From JBOCEF01 sp050586345 (lineage in GTDB: Bacteria > Pseudomonadota > Alphaproteobacteria > Rhodobacterales > Rhodobacteraceae): a stretch of 64,000 nucleotides of DNA. Shown one piece after another: positions 1 to 7,576 of this stretch. A model generated the notes under the pieces. That model searched no databases. It saw nothing but the letters and a program-made list of their open reading frames with translations, and had not been told where the DNA came from. Position 1 is the stretch's first letter; every line of letters starts with the position of its first letter. The stretch is taken from NCBI RefSeq assembly GCF_050586345.1, contig NZ_JBOCEF010000002.1, forward strand, positions 123,062-187,061, written 5' to 3'. Both the position numbers and the translations under genes were made by a program.

Positions 1-479
1 AGCGCCCGGCACAGGTTGGCGCGCTGCTGCATCCCGCCCGAAAGCTGCCAGGGCGACTTGTCGGCGAAGTCGATCAGCCCGACCTGTTCGAGCAGCGCGT
101 CGGCGCGCTCGCGGAACTCGGTGCGCCGCTTGGCCCGCCAGTCGCGCTTGAAGGGCTGCACGATCTTCAGCGGCAGCATCACGTTCTCGCGCACCGTCAT
201 CCAGGGCAGCAGCGAGGCCGACTGGAACGCCATCCCGACGCGCACCGGCTCGGCGCCCAGCTCCCGCCCGCCGAAGAAGATATGGCCGGTGGAGGGGGCG
301 AGCAGTTCCGAGACCAGCTTGAGGATGGTGGACTTGCCGCAGCCCGAGGGGCCGACGAGCGCGAGGAATTCGCCCTTCGAGATGGTCAGGGACGTGGGAA
401 CCAGCGCCTCGGTCCGCGCGTCGCCGCGCCCGAAGGTGACGCCGACCTGTTCGAATTCGACGAAACGGTCCGGCTTCAT
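1..479 (-). CDS. ABC transporter ATP-binding protein, SsuB/TauB type (C-terminus off window)
   Basis: Energises an importer whose binding protein is encoded two genes upstream. The visible 159 residues contain Walker A (GPSGCGKST, about residues 43-51), a Q-loop (MAFQS, Q86) and the ABC signature LSGGMQQR (146-153). Walker B and the H-loop lie beyond the left edge. The arrangement is that of the nitrate/sulfonate/taurine ATPase family. Its ATG at 479 overlaps the TGA of the amidohydrolase gene (ATGA), so the two are probably translationally coupled. The cognate permease is not in the window and may follow further left. The substrate cannot be read from the ATPase. Confidence 0.9.
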   Translation of the reverse strand, partial: MKPDRFVEFEQVGVTFGRGDARTEALVPTSLTISKGEFLALVGPSGCGKSTILKLVSELLAPSTGHIFFGGRELGAEPVRVGMAFQSASLLPWMTVRENVMLPLKIVQPFKRDWRAKRRTEFRERADALLEQVGLIDFADKSPWQLSGGMQQRANLCRA

Positions 480-1927
480 GCCGCGTCCTCCGCCTTGGGG
501 GCCGCCGCCGTCCCCGCCGCGCCCGAGAGGATCGCGGCCAGCGACTGGTCTTCGTTGCGCGGGGCGGGGGCGGGCATCCTCTGGATGTCGGTGACCTGGC
601 GGCCATGGCCGGCCATGCCCTCGACCATCTTCCGATCCCGCTGCACGAAGGCGCCGCGCACCAGGGTGTGGATGGGGGCGCCCACGGTCTCGCGCCCCTC
701 GAACGGGGTGATCTTGCCGCGTGAATGCAGGCGCTCGGCCGCGATCACCTCGCGCCGCGCAAGGTCGAGGCAGGCGATGTCGGCATGGGCCCCGACGGCG
801 ATGCGCCCCTTCATCGGCCACATGCCGAAGGCGCGGGCGGGGTTGGCCGAGGAGATCTTTACGTAGTGTTCCAGCGTCATCCGCCCCGCGGCGACCTCGG
901 TCAGCATCAGCGGCATCTGCGTCTCGACCCCCGGGAAGCCGCAATCGGCGTCCCAGATGCGCGGATTGCGCTTCTCCTCGGGGGTGTGGGGGGCGTGGTC
1001 GGTGGCGATCATGTCGACCACGCCGGACATCAGCGCGTCCCAGATCCCCGCCGCGTCCTTCGGCTCGCGCACCGGCGGGTTCACCCGGATGACGCTGCCG
1101 AGGCGGGGGTAATCCTCGGTCGACAGGAACAGGTAGCAGGGGCAGGTCTCTCCGGTCACGTCCACGCCCCGCGCCTTGGCCTCGGCCAGCGGGCGCAGCT
1201 CTCCGGCGCTGGAGATGTGCAACACGTGGATCCGCGCCCCGGTCCATTCCGCGAGGGCGGCGGCGCGGGCGACGGCCTCGATGGCGACGATCTCGGGGCG
1301 GGCGGCGATGTGGTGCAGCGGCTCGTCCAGCCCCGCGGCTTCGAGTTTCGCCTGCCGCCAGGCCATGATCGACGCGGTCTCGGCATGGAGCGACACGCGC
1401 AGGCCGGTCTTCGCCGCGATCTCGAACCCTTCCAGCATCGCGCCGGTCGAGGGCGAGGGCAGGTTGCCGAAGGTGTTCCCCATGAAGCACTTGAACGCGT
1501 TGGCCCCGGCGGCGGCGAGGGCCTCGAGCTCGTCCACGTTGTCCTCGGCCATCAGCCCGTAGATGCCGAAATCGACGCAGGCCTTCTTCGCGCAGTCCTG
1601 CTTCTGGCGCAGTTCTTTCACGGACCGGGTCGGGGGATGGGTGTTGGGCATCTCGAACACCGTGGTCACGCCGCCCATGGCGGCGGCGCGGGTGCCGGTC
1701 TCCCAGTCCTCCTTGTGGGTGTAGCCGGGCTCGCGGAAATGGACATGCATGTCGATGGCGCCGGGGACCAGGTGCAGGCCGGTCACGTCCACGGTTTCGG
1801 CGGCGGAGAGGTCGTCGAGGGCGCCGGGGGCGGCGATGGCGGCGACGGTCTCGCCCGCGATGGCGATGTCGGCGCGTTCGCGCCCGTTCTCGTTGACGAT
1901 CCAGCCGCCCTTGAGGATGAGGTCCAT
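476..1927 (-). CDS. dihydroorotase/allantoinase/hydantoinase-family amidohydrolase
   Basis: A 483-residue metal-dependent cyclic amidohydrolase, expected to open a cyclic amide or imide ring in the cytoplasm. Binuclear metal ligands are visible: HVH (H61, H63) in HVHFREPG, the carboxylated lysine K146 (NAFKCFMG), H181, H237 and D310 in IATDHAPH. Start chosen at 1927 because GGAGGAAACCCC precedes it; a longer frame upstream would run back to the end of the SDR gene. HVHFREPG and the DHAPHT motif fit dihydroorotase or allantoinase better than D-hydantoinase. Pyrimidine biosynthesis is less likely than catabolism because the gene sits with an ABC transporter and a cysteine hydrolase. The true substrate is unknown. 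Confidence 0.85.
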   Translation of the reverse strand: MDLILKGGWIVNENGRERADIAIAGETVAAIAAPGALDDLSAAETVDVTGLHLVPGAIDMHVHFREPGYTHKEDWETGTRAAAMGGVTTVFEMPNTHPPTRSVKELRQKQDCAKKACVDFGIYGLMAEDNVDELEALAAAGANAFKCFMGNTFGNLPSPSTGAMLEGFEIAAKTGLRVSLHAETASIMAWRQAKLEAAGLDEPLHHIAARPEIVAIEAVARAAALAEWTGARIHVLHISSAGELRPLAEAKARGVDVTGETCPCYLFLSTEDYPRLGSVIRVNPPVREPKDAAGIWDALMSGVVDMIATDHAPHTPEEKRNPRIWDADCGFPGVETQMPLMLTEVAAGRMTLEHYVKISSANPARAFGMWPMKGRIAVGAHADIACLDLARREVIAAERLHSRGKITPFEGRETVGAPIHTLVRGAFVQRDRKMVEGMAGHGRQVTDIQRMPAPAPRNEDQSLAAILSGAAGTAAAPKAEDAA

Positions 1928-1962
1928 GGGGTTTCCTCCGATGTTCTGGTTCGCGGCGCGCG

Positions 1963-2754
1963 TCACAGCGCGGCCCATCCGCCGTCGACGGGCAGGTCGA
2001 CGCCTGTGATCTGCCGGGCGCGGTCCGAGGCGAGGAAGAGGCAGGCGGCGGCCACGTCCTCATCCGTGCTGACCCGCCCGAGGGCGTAGTCCGAGGCGTG
2101 GCGCGCGGCGGCCTCGTCTTCCGAGATGCCGTACTGGGCGGCCACCTGGGGGACGACCTTCTCGCGGAACCGCGGGCCGTCGACCATGCCGGGGGCGACC
2201 AGGTTGACGTTGATGTTCGAGGGCCCGAGCTCGAGCGCGAAGCTCTTGGTCAGGCCGCGCAGGCCCCATTTCGAGGAGGAGTACGAGAGGCGCATCGCCC
2301 GGCCGCGCATCCCGAAGGTGCCGCCCACGTTGACGATCTTGCCGCCCCCGCCCGCGACCATGGCCGGGGCGAAGGCGCGGATGGTGTTGAACGGCCCGCG
2401 CATGTTGAGGTGCACGATCTCGTCGAACTCCTCCGCCGTCGTCTCCAGCCCCGTCTTGCCGATGGGGCCGGTGCCGCCGGCGACGTTCACCAGGATGTCG
2501 ACGCGCCCGAACCGGGCCAGCGCGGCCTCGGCGGCGGCGGCGCAGGCGCCCTCGTCGGTGACGTCGCAGCGGATCACCTCCGCCGCGACGCCCATCGCGC
2601 GGGCCTGTGCGGCCACCGGGCCGATGGCGTCCACATCGCGCCCGAGGAGCACGAGGTCCGCCCCCTCGCGCGCGAACCCCAGCGTGACCGCCGCTCCCAT
2701 CCCCTTGGCGGGTCCGGTGACGACGGCCAGCTTGCCTTTCAGTCCGAGATCCAT
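1963..2754 (-). CDS. SDR-family oxidoreductase with an atypical catalytic serine position
   Basis: A 263-residue classical short-chain dehydrogenase. TGPAKGMG (13-20) is the dinucleotide motif, NVAGG lies at 90-94, and the YxxxK pair is Y158/K162 in YSSSK. The position that normally carries the catalytic serine (13 residues before the tyrosine) reads glycine (G145), followed by Thr146, so the usual Ser-Tyr-Lys triad is incomplete or uses threonine. It lies 3 bp after the binding-protein gene and 35 bp before the amidohydrolase gene in the same operon, so it probably oxidises or reduces an intermediate of that pathway. The substrate is not deducible. Confidence 0.85.
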   Translation of the reverse strand: MDLGLKGKLAVVTGPAKGMGAAVTLGFAREGADLVLLGRDVDAIGPVAAQARAMGVAAEVIRCDVTDEGACAAAAEAALARFGRVDILVNVAGGTGPIGKTGLETTAEEFDEIVHLNMRGPFNTIRAFAPAMVAGGGGKIVNVGGTFGMRGRAMRLSYSSSKWGLRGLTKSFALELGPSNINVNLVAPGMVDGPRFREKVVPQVAAQYGISEDEAAARHASDYALGRVSTDEDVAAACLFLASDRARQITGVDLPVDGGWAAL

Positions 2755-2757
2755 GGG

Positions 2758-3810
2758 TCAGAGCAGCTTGTAGACGCGCTCATCCGCCGGGGGCAGGAAG
2801 GCGTCGGTGTAGATCTCGTCCGCCGCCGGGGTGCGGGGCAGGTCGTTGGCCTTGACCACGATGTCGATGGACTTGGCGAACCGCTCCGGGTCCACGGCGC
2901 CGAGGCCGGTCTGCGCCAGCTCGGGGTGGTTCATCTCGTCCTGGAGCGTGGCGACCAGGCGCTCCTTCTCCACCGCCTTGTTGATCAGCGGCTCGCGTTT
3001 CGCGACCGCTTCCACCGCGGCGTCGAGGTCCTTGAGCGTGTCCTTCACGCCCTCGTTGATGGCCCAGACCATGCCCTTGACCATCTCGGGGTTCTCGGCC
3101 GCCATCGCGTCCGGCACGATCATGCCGTTGGAATAAAGGTCCATCCCGTAATCGCCGTAGTTGATGAACCGGATCTCCGTGTCCGGGTCCATCCCCGACA
3201 GCTTGGCCGAGAAGCGGATGGTGTTGACGTAGCCGAACACGCCCTCGACCTGCTCGCCCTTCAGCATCTGTTCGCGCAAGCTGGATTTGAAGTTCAGGAT
3301 CTCGACCCCGGAATCGTCGATCCCGGCGACCCTGGTGAAGGCGGGCCAGAGCTTGAGCGCCCCGTCATTGGCCGCGCCGCCGAGCTTGCGGCCCTCGAGA
3401 CCCTTCGCATCCATGATGTCGGACTTGGACAGCACCGCCACGGTGAAGGGCGGCTTGTTGTACATCTGGTAGACGCAGACGGGGGCCTCCTCGGGCTTCG
3501 TGCCCGCCAGGCGGATCAGCGCGTTGACGTCGCCGAAGCCCACGTCATAGGCGCCGCCCGCGACATGGCCCACCGCGGCGCCCGAGCCGTTGCCCTGGTC
3601 GATCTCCATCTCGATCCCGGCCTGGTCGAAATAGCCGTTGTCCTGCGCCAGGAAGAACCAGCTCTGCGGGCCCTGGTAGCGCCAGTTGAGCACCATCTTC
3701 AGCTTCGTCTTGCCCGAGGCGAGCGCGGGCGTGAACAGCGTGGGCGCGGCGAGGGTCGCGGCGCCGGCGCCGAGGGCGAGGCGGCCGAAATCACGTCGGT
3801 TCATGGTCAT
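2758..3810 (-). CDS. ABC transporter substrate-binding protein, NMT1/SsuA-like, Tat-type signal
   Basis: A 350-residue periplasmic binding protein of the NMT1/THI5-SsuA-TauA family. The N-terminus MTMNRRDFGRLALGAG resembles a twin-arginine signal with cleavage near ALA-SG. KLKMVLNWRYQGPQSWFFLA is typical of NMT1-like proteins. The start at 3810 follows GGAGAGACCCCC; an ATG two codons later (3804) is an alternative. A long upstream open frame is a shadow across the cysteine hydrolase gene. It would deliver substrate to the ABC ATPase at the left edge. Pyrimidine-precursor, sulfonate and hydantoin-type ligands all occur in this family, so no ligand is assigned. Confidence 0.88.
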   Translation of the reverse strand: MTMNRRDFGRLALGAGAATLAAPTLFTPALASGKTKLKMVLNWRYQGPQSWFFLAQDNGYFDQAGIEMEIDQGNGSGAAVGHVAGGAYDVGFGDVNALIRLAGTKPEEAPVCVYQMYNKPPFTVAVLSKSDIMDAKGLEGRKLGGAANDGALKLWPAFTRVAGIDDSGVEILNFKSSLREQMLKGEQVEGVFGYVNTIRFSAKLSGMDPDTEIRFINYGDYGMDLYSNGMIVPDAMAAENPEMVKGMVWAINEGVKDTLKDLDAAVEAVAKREPLINKAVEKERLVATLQDEMNHPELAQTGLGAVDPERFAKSIDIVVKANDLPRTPAADEIYTDAFLPPADERVYKLL

Positions 3811-3842
3811 GGGGGTCTCTCCTGTCGCGGGTCTGGGGTGGG

Positions 3843-4649
3843 TCACGGGGCGGGGGAAGACGCGGGCGCGGCGGCCTGAAGCGCGGGCAGCAGCGCGTCC
3901 GAATGGGCGGTCGAGCCGTAGAGCAGCCGCACGAGGTAGTGGATCGAGGCCGCCACCCCGGGCGGCGAGACGGTGGCGCAGGCGTCTTCCACCAGCACCG
4001 CGTCGTAGCCTTCGAAGCAGCCGTCCATCAGCGTCGCGAACACGCAGCGGTCGAGGTTCACCCCCGCGTAGAACAGCGTGTCGACGCCGAGCCGCCGCAG
4101 CACCTGGTCGAGCGGGCTGTTGCGGAACCCCGAGAGGCGGGTCTTCGAGACATGGATGTCGCGCGGGTCGGTCCCGATCCGCGGGTCCGAGGCCGCGCCC
4201 CACGCCCCGTCCACCAGCACCCGCCCCGAGGCGATCCGGTCCGTGTAGCCCGGCCGCGCGCCGCAGTCCGAGCCCTTGTCCAGCACGTTGGCCGGCAGGT
4301 CGGCGCCATCCGCGCGCACGCCCCAGTTCACGTGGATCACCGGCGCCCCGAGGGCGCGGAAGGCGGGGGCGAGCGCGTTGATGGCGGCGATCGGCGCGGC
4401 CAGCGGCGCGGGGTCGGCGCCGCGGGCGGTGGCGAACCAGCCCTCGGGCGACAGGAAGTCGTTCTGCATGTCGATGATGACGAAGGCGGCGCGCGACAGG
4501 TCCGCGATCACCGGCTCGGGCGCCGCGTCGAAGCGCACCGGGCAGGGGGCGGGGCGGCTGCGCAGCAGGCTCAGCGCATCGCCGTCGCGGGACCAGCGGT
4601 CGCGCGTCCAGCGGTGGGCGTCGGTGGGGGGCTGGGGATCGTCTCGCAT
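3843..4649 (-). CDS. isochorismatase-like cysteine hydrolase
   Basis: A 268-residue cysteine hydrolase of the isochorismatase/carbamoylsarcosinase/ureidoacrylate amidohydrolase superfamily. The catalytic triad reads D60 (FVIIDMQNDF), K169 (HVSKTRLSGF) and C202 (GVNLDRCV). Members cleave N-carbamoyl or amide groups, which would logically follow ring opening by the neighbouring amidohydrolase (inference). It is the first gene of the minus-strand operon; start 4649 has GGAG upstream. A LysR-type dyad lies in the 110-bp gap to the divergent regulator. The 55-residue N-terminal arm before the core is longer than in minimal family members. Confidence 0.87.
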   Translation of the reverse strand: MRDDPQPPTDAHRWTRDRWSRDGDALSLLRSRPAPCPVRFDAAPEPVIADLSRAAFVIIDMQNDFLSPEGWFATARGADPAPLAAPIAAINALAPAFRALGAPVIHVNWGVRADGADLPANVLDKGSDCGARPGYTDRIASGRVLVDGAWGAASDPRIGTDPRDIHVSKTRLSGFRNSPLDQVLRRLGVDTLFYAGVNLDRCVFATLMDGCFEGYDAVLVEDACATVSPPGVAASIHYLVRLLYGSTAHSDALLPALQAAAPASSPAP

Positions 4650-4720
4650 CGCAACCGTCTCCTTCGCGATGCAGCATGGGGGCGGGGCGCGTTGCTGTCG
4701 TCTGCTGAATTTGCGGCAAG

Positions 4721-4741
4721 GCGTTGCTCAAAACGCAACGC
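4721..4741. promoter_or_regulatory. LysR-type dyad operator (T-N11-A) between the regulator and the operon
   Basis: GCGTTG-N9-CAACGC is a perfect 6-bp inverted repeat containing the T-N11-A core typical of LysR-family sites. It lies 18 bp before the LysR start codon and 72 bp before the divergent cysteine hydrolase, so it can serve autoregulation and operon control. A second small palindrome, TTGCGGCAA, sits at 4711-4719. Confidence 0.6.
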
Positions 4742-4759
4742 GCGGGCAGGATGGCGCGC

Positions 4760-5674
4760 ATGAAGCACCTCGCCACCTTCCGCATCGTCGACGCCATCGC
4801 CCGCACCGGATCGATCCGCGCGGCGGCCGAGATGGTCGCGCAGACCCCCTCGGCCGTGCAGCGCCGCCTGCAGGGCTACGAGGAGGAACTGGGCTACGAG
4901 ATCTTCGAGCGGTCCAGCCGCGGGGTGCGCCTGAACGCGGCGGGGGAGCTGGTGATCCAGCACGTGCGCGCGATGCTGGCCGATGACGCGCGGCTGAAAT
5001 CACGGATCGCGGACCTCTCGGGCGTGCGCCGCGGCCATGTCGCGGTGGGGTGCAGCCAGGCGCTCTCGCCCTATTTCCTGCCCGCGCAGATCGCCGAATA
5101 TCTCGAGGCGTTCCCCTCCGTGACCTTCGACGTCTCGGTGCTGGAGCATGGCGAGGCCGCCCGCGCGCTGGAAAGCTACGCGGTGGACCTTGCGCTGGTG
5201 TTCGACGGGGAGGGGGCGCCGGATTTCGAGGTGCTGCTGACCGCGCCGCAGCGGCTGACGGCGGTGATGGCCGCCGATCACCCGTTGGCGGCGCAGCCGG
5301 AGGTGCGGCTGCGCGACTGCTGCGCCTTCCCGCTGGCCCTGCCGGTGCGCGGCTTCGGCGGGCGGCGGATGGTGGACCGGGCGCTGTACGGCAAGACCTT
5401 CGCCCGGGCGCCGAGCCTCGAGAGCAATTCCTTCGAATACCTCAAGGCCCATGTCGCGGCGACTCGGGCGGTGACCTTCCAGATCGGCATCGGCGCCCCG
5501 CGCGCGCAGGAGGCGGCGGGGCTGGCCGCCCGCCGGATCGACGAACGCGACGTGCCGCCGGGGGCGCTGTTCCTCGGGCAGAAACCGGGGCGCACGCTGC
5601 CCGTCGCCGCCTCGCGCTTCGCCGAGCAGCTGACCGGCGCGCTCAGCCGCCGCTACGCGCTGGATGCGGTCTGA
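4760..5674 (+). CDS. LysR-family transcriptional regulator of the amidohydrolase operon
   Basis: A 304-residue LysR activator or repressor. The N-terminal winged helix-turn-helix reads ATFRIVDAIARTGSIRAAAE and continues with QTPSAVQRRLQGYEEELG; the rest is a periplasmic-binding-like effector domain. The start at 4760 (MKHLATF) has AGGA eight bases upstream; an in-frame ATG at 4751 would add MAR. It is divergent from the operon at 4649 and has the operator at 4721-4741, so it most likely senses that pathway's substrate or product. It converges on the DUF411 gene with 7 bp between. Confidence 0.88.
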   Translation: MKHLATFRIVDAIARTGSIRAAAEMVAQTPSAVQRRLQGYEEELGYEIFERSSRGVRLNAAGELVIQHVRAMLADDARLKSRIADLSGVRRGHVAVGCSQALSPYFLPAQIAEYLEAFPSVTFDVSVLEHGEAARALESYAVDLALVFDGEGAPDFEVLLTAPQRLTAVMAADHPLAAQPEVRLRDCCAFPLALPVRGFGGRRMVDRALYGKTFARAPSLESNSFEYLKAHVAATRAVTFQIGIGAPRAQEAAGLAARRIDERDVPPGALFLGQKPGRTLPVAASRFAEQLTGALSRRYALDAV

Positions 5675-5681
5675 GGGGGGA

Positions 5682-6161
5682 TCAGGCGGCCGGGTAGTGG
5701 GCCCAGCGGGTCAGGCCGCCGTCCTTGCCGATCAGCACCACGTCATAGGCCTCGCGCTCGTCCTCCGGGCCCATGCCGGGGGAGCCGTAGGGCATCCCGG
5801 GGGTCGACAGGCCGATGGCGTCGGGGCGCTCTTCGAGCAGGCGGAGGATGTCGCCGACGGGGACGTGCCCCTCGATCACGTAGCCGTCGATCAGCGCGGT
5901 GTGGCAGGACATCGCCGCCTGCGGCAGGCCGAGCTCCACCTTCCGGCGCACCAGCAAGCCGTTGGCCATCCGCTCCTCGGTCACGTCGAATCCCGCGGCG
6001 CGCAGGATGTCCACCCAGGCCGAGCAGCAGCCGCAGCCGGGGTCCTTCATAACGTGGATCGCGGGGCCGGAGGGCGCGGCGGCGCGGAGGGCGGTCGGCA
6101 GGGCGGGCAGGGCCAGCGCGGCGCCGGCGGCGCCGAGGAACATGCGGCGGGAGTGGGTCAT
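5682..6161 (-). CDS. DUF411 metal-binding protein with Tat-type signal
   Basis: A 159-residue exported protein of the DUF411 family, often linked to copper or other metal handling. SRRMFLGAAGAALAL is a Tat-like signal. HVMKDPGCGCCSAWV holds the CGCC cluster (C43, C45, C46), a second cysteine lies at C86 (MSCHTALIDGYVIEGHVP), and the C-terminus has the characteristic PGMPYGSPGM. The start at 6161 follows GAAGGAAGG. It stands alone between convergent lysR and the TetR gene. Metal preference is not provable from sequence. Confidence 0.88.
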   Translation of the reverse strand: MTHSRRMFLGAAGAALALPALPTALRAAAPSGPAIHVMKDPGCGCCSAWVDILRAAGFDVTEERMANGLLVRRKVELGLPQAAMSCHTALIDGYVIEGHVPVGDILRLLEERPDAIGLSTPGMPYGSPGMGPEDEREAYDVVLIGKDGGLTRWAHYPAA

Positions 6162-6285
6162 GCGCGGGGGGCCTTCCTTCTAGCGTCGGGTCACGCAGGA
6201 TGAAGGGTCCCCCGGGGGGAAGGTCAAGCCCGTCGCGACGCCGGGCCGCGCCGGGGGCCGCGCCGGGGCGCGCGACCGCCGCGCC

Positions 6286-6861
6286 TCAGCCCGCAGGTTC
6301 GCGCAGGGCGTCGGCCAGCAGGGTTTCCGCCACCGCCTTCGCGTCCGCGGCGGGGTCCTCGGTATGGCCGAGATGCGCGGTGACAATGGCGCCTTCCTTG
6401 AGGATCAGCAGCGCCCGCGCCAGCTTCGCCGGGTCCGCCGCCCCCGCCGCCGCGGCGATGCGCGACAGCTCGGCGAACAGCAGCCGCTTGTGCTCGGCCG
6501 ACTGCACGTGGATCGGGTGGTCCGCCTCGGGGTATTCCGAGCTCGCCTTGATGAACATGCAGCTGCGGAAGCCCGGCTGCGCGAACCATTCGCCCAGCGC
6601 GTCGAACATCGCCAGCAGCCGCCCGCGCGGGCTGTCCGCCAGCGCCTCCATCCGCCGGAACATCCAGTTGCGGAAGTCTTCGTCCCGCAGCCGCAGGACG
6701 GCGAGGATCAGCTCCTCCTTGGTGCGGAAGTGCTTGTACATCGAGGTCTTGGAGATCCCGCTCTCCTTCGCCAGCAGGTCCATGCCCGCGGCATGGAACC
6801 CCTCGCGGTAGAAGATCTCCAGCGCCTTGCGCACCAGCTCGTCGCGCTTGGTCGGCCGCAT
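6286..6861 (-). CDS. TetR/AcrR-family repressor
   Basis: A 191-residue TetR-type regulator. The helix-turn-helix region reads GMDLLAKESGISKTSMYKHF (about residues 26-45), followed by an all-helical ligand domain like those of YcdC/AcrR proteins. The start at 6861 (MRPTKRDELV) is preceded by GGAG; an upstream in-frame ATG at 6939 would overlap the candidate operator at 6876-6893 and is rejected. It is divergent from the NTF2-like/PPOX/hydrolase/PhzF genes, and the gap holds two strong dyads, so it probably represses that operon and itself. Confidence 0.88.
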   Translation of the reverse strand: MRPTKRDELVRKALEIFYREGFHAAGMDLLAKESGISKTSMYKHFRTKEELILAVLRLRDEDFRNWMFRRMEALADSPRGRLLAMFDALGEWFAQPGFRSCMFIKASSEYPEADHPIHVQSAEHKRLLFAELSRIAAAAGAADPAKLARALLILKEGAIVTAHLGHTEDPAADAKAVAETLLADALREPAG

Positions 6862-6875
6862 GATTCGCTCCGTTT

Positions 6876-6893
6876 GTTGACTGATCTGTACGT
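6876..6893. promoter_or_regulatory. possible weak third TetR operator near its own start
   Basis: GTTGACTGATCTGTACGT resembles the site at 7008-7025 in its core (GAC, GATCTGT) but has poor outer symmetry. It lies 15 bp upstream of the TetR start codon, where binding would block its transcription. It is a candidate for autoregulation only. Confidence 0.35.
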
Positions 6894-7007
6894 ATTGCAC
6901 CGGGGCCTCCGGGGCAAGCGTCGCGAGTGAAATCCCCATGTTTCCAGCGTGATGGCCGCGGCGCGGCGCACGCCCCGATCACGGGTCGGGGATTGGGGCT
7001 TGACGGT

Positions 7008-7025
7008 GTGTACCGATCTGTCCAC
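7008..7025. promoter_or_regulatory. TetR operator A
   Basis: GTGTAC-CGATCT-GTCCAC is an 18-bp dyad with 5 of 6 matching arm positions. Its spacer CGATCT is the reverse complement of the spacer in operator B, so the two sites face each other. It lies 61 bp before the ATG at 7086. Confidence 0.65.
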
Positions 7026-7040
7026 TTATGGGCGGCAAGA

Positions 7041-7058
7041 GTGAACAGATCGGTTCAC
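7041..7058. promoter_or_regulatory. TetR operator B
   Basis: GTGAAC-AGATCG-GTTCAC is an 18-bp dyad with perfect 6-bp arms, centred 33 bp (about three helical turns) from operator A and 28 bp before the start codon at 7086. Same-face placement suits cooperative repression. Confidence 0.7.
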
Positions 7059-7085
7059 TCCGTTCCCAAGACGCCGGAGCCCCCG

Positions 7086-7550
7086 ATGACCCGTCCGCCC
7101 CTTCCCCCGTTCGACGCAACCACCGCCGCGCAGAAGGCGCGCGCCGCCGAGGACGGCTGGAACAGCCGAGACCCCGCCCGCGTCGCCCTCGCCTACAGCC
7201 CTGACACGCGCTGGCGGAACCGGGCCGAGTTCCTGCGCGGCCGCGCCGAGGTCGAGGCGTTCCTGGCGCGCAAATGGGCGCGGGAGCTCGACTACCGCCT
7301 GGTCAAGGAAGTCTGGGCCTTCGAGGGCCCGCGCATCGCCGTGCGCTTCGCCTACGAGTACCGCGACGACGGCGGCTTCTGGTTCCGCGCCCACGGCAAC
7401 GAGAACTGGGACTTCGACGAAGACGGCCTGATGGCCGAGCGCCACGCCTCGATCAACGAACACCCGATCGCGGAAGCCGACCGCCTGATGCGCTGGCCGC
7501 TGGGCCGGCGCCCGGACGACCACCCCGGCCTCAGCGCCCTCGGCCTCTGA
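7086..7550 (+). CDS. DUF1348/NTF2-like (SnoaL-fold) protein
   Basis: A 154-residue protein of the NTF2-like superfamily, DUF1348 branch (FLRGRAEVEAFLARKWARE, FAYEYRDDGGFWFRAHGNEN). Such cone-shaped folds bind small hydrophobic ligands or act as isomerases or dehydratases; the specific role is unknown. The start at 7086 (MTRPPLPPF) follows GGAG. It is the first gene of the TetR-controlled operon. Confidence 0.82.
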   Translation: MTRPPLPPFDATTAAQKARAAEDGWNSRDPARVALAYSPDTRWRNRAEFLRGRAEVEAFLARKWARELDYRLVKEVWAFEGPRIAVRFAYEYRDDGGFWFRAHGNENWDFDEDGLMAERHASINEHPIAEADRLMRWPLGRRPDDHPGLSALGL

Positions 7551-7576
7551 CCCCCGCCGACCAAGGAGACCCCGCC

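Noticed and set aside
2098..3879. A 593-codon open frame on the plus strand opposite the SDR and binding-protein genes
   Set aside because: His/Gly/Arg/Asp-rich composition without motifs; it is the antisense shadow expected in very GC-rich coding DNA. The same holds for many other long antisense frames here.
2758..4806. A 682-residue version of the binding protein reaching back to 4806
   Set aside because: The extra N-terminus is an out-of-frame reading of the cysteine hydrolase gene; the Tat-like signal and SD place the start at 3810.
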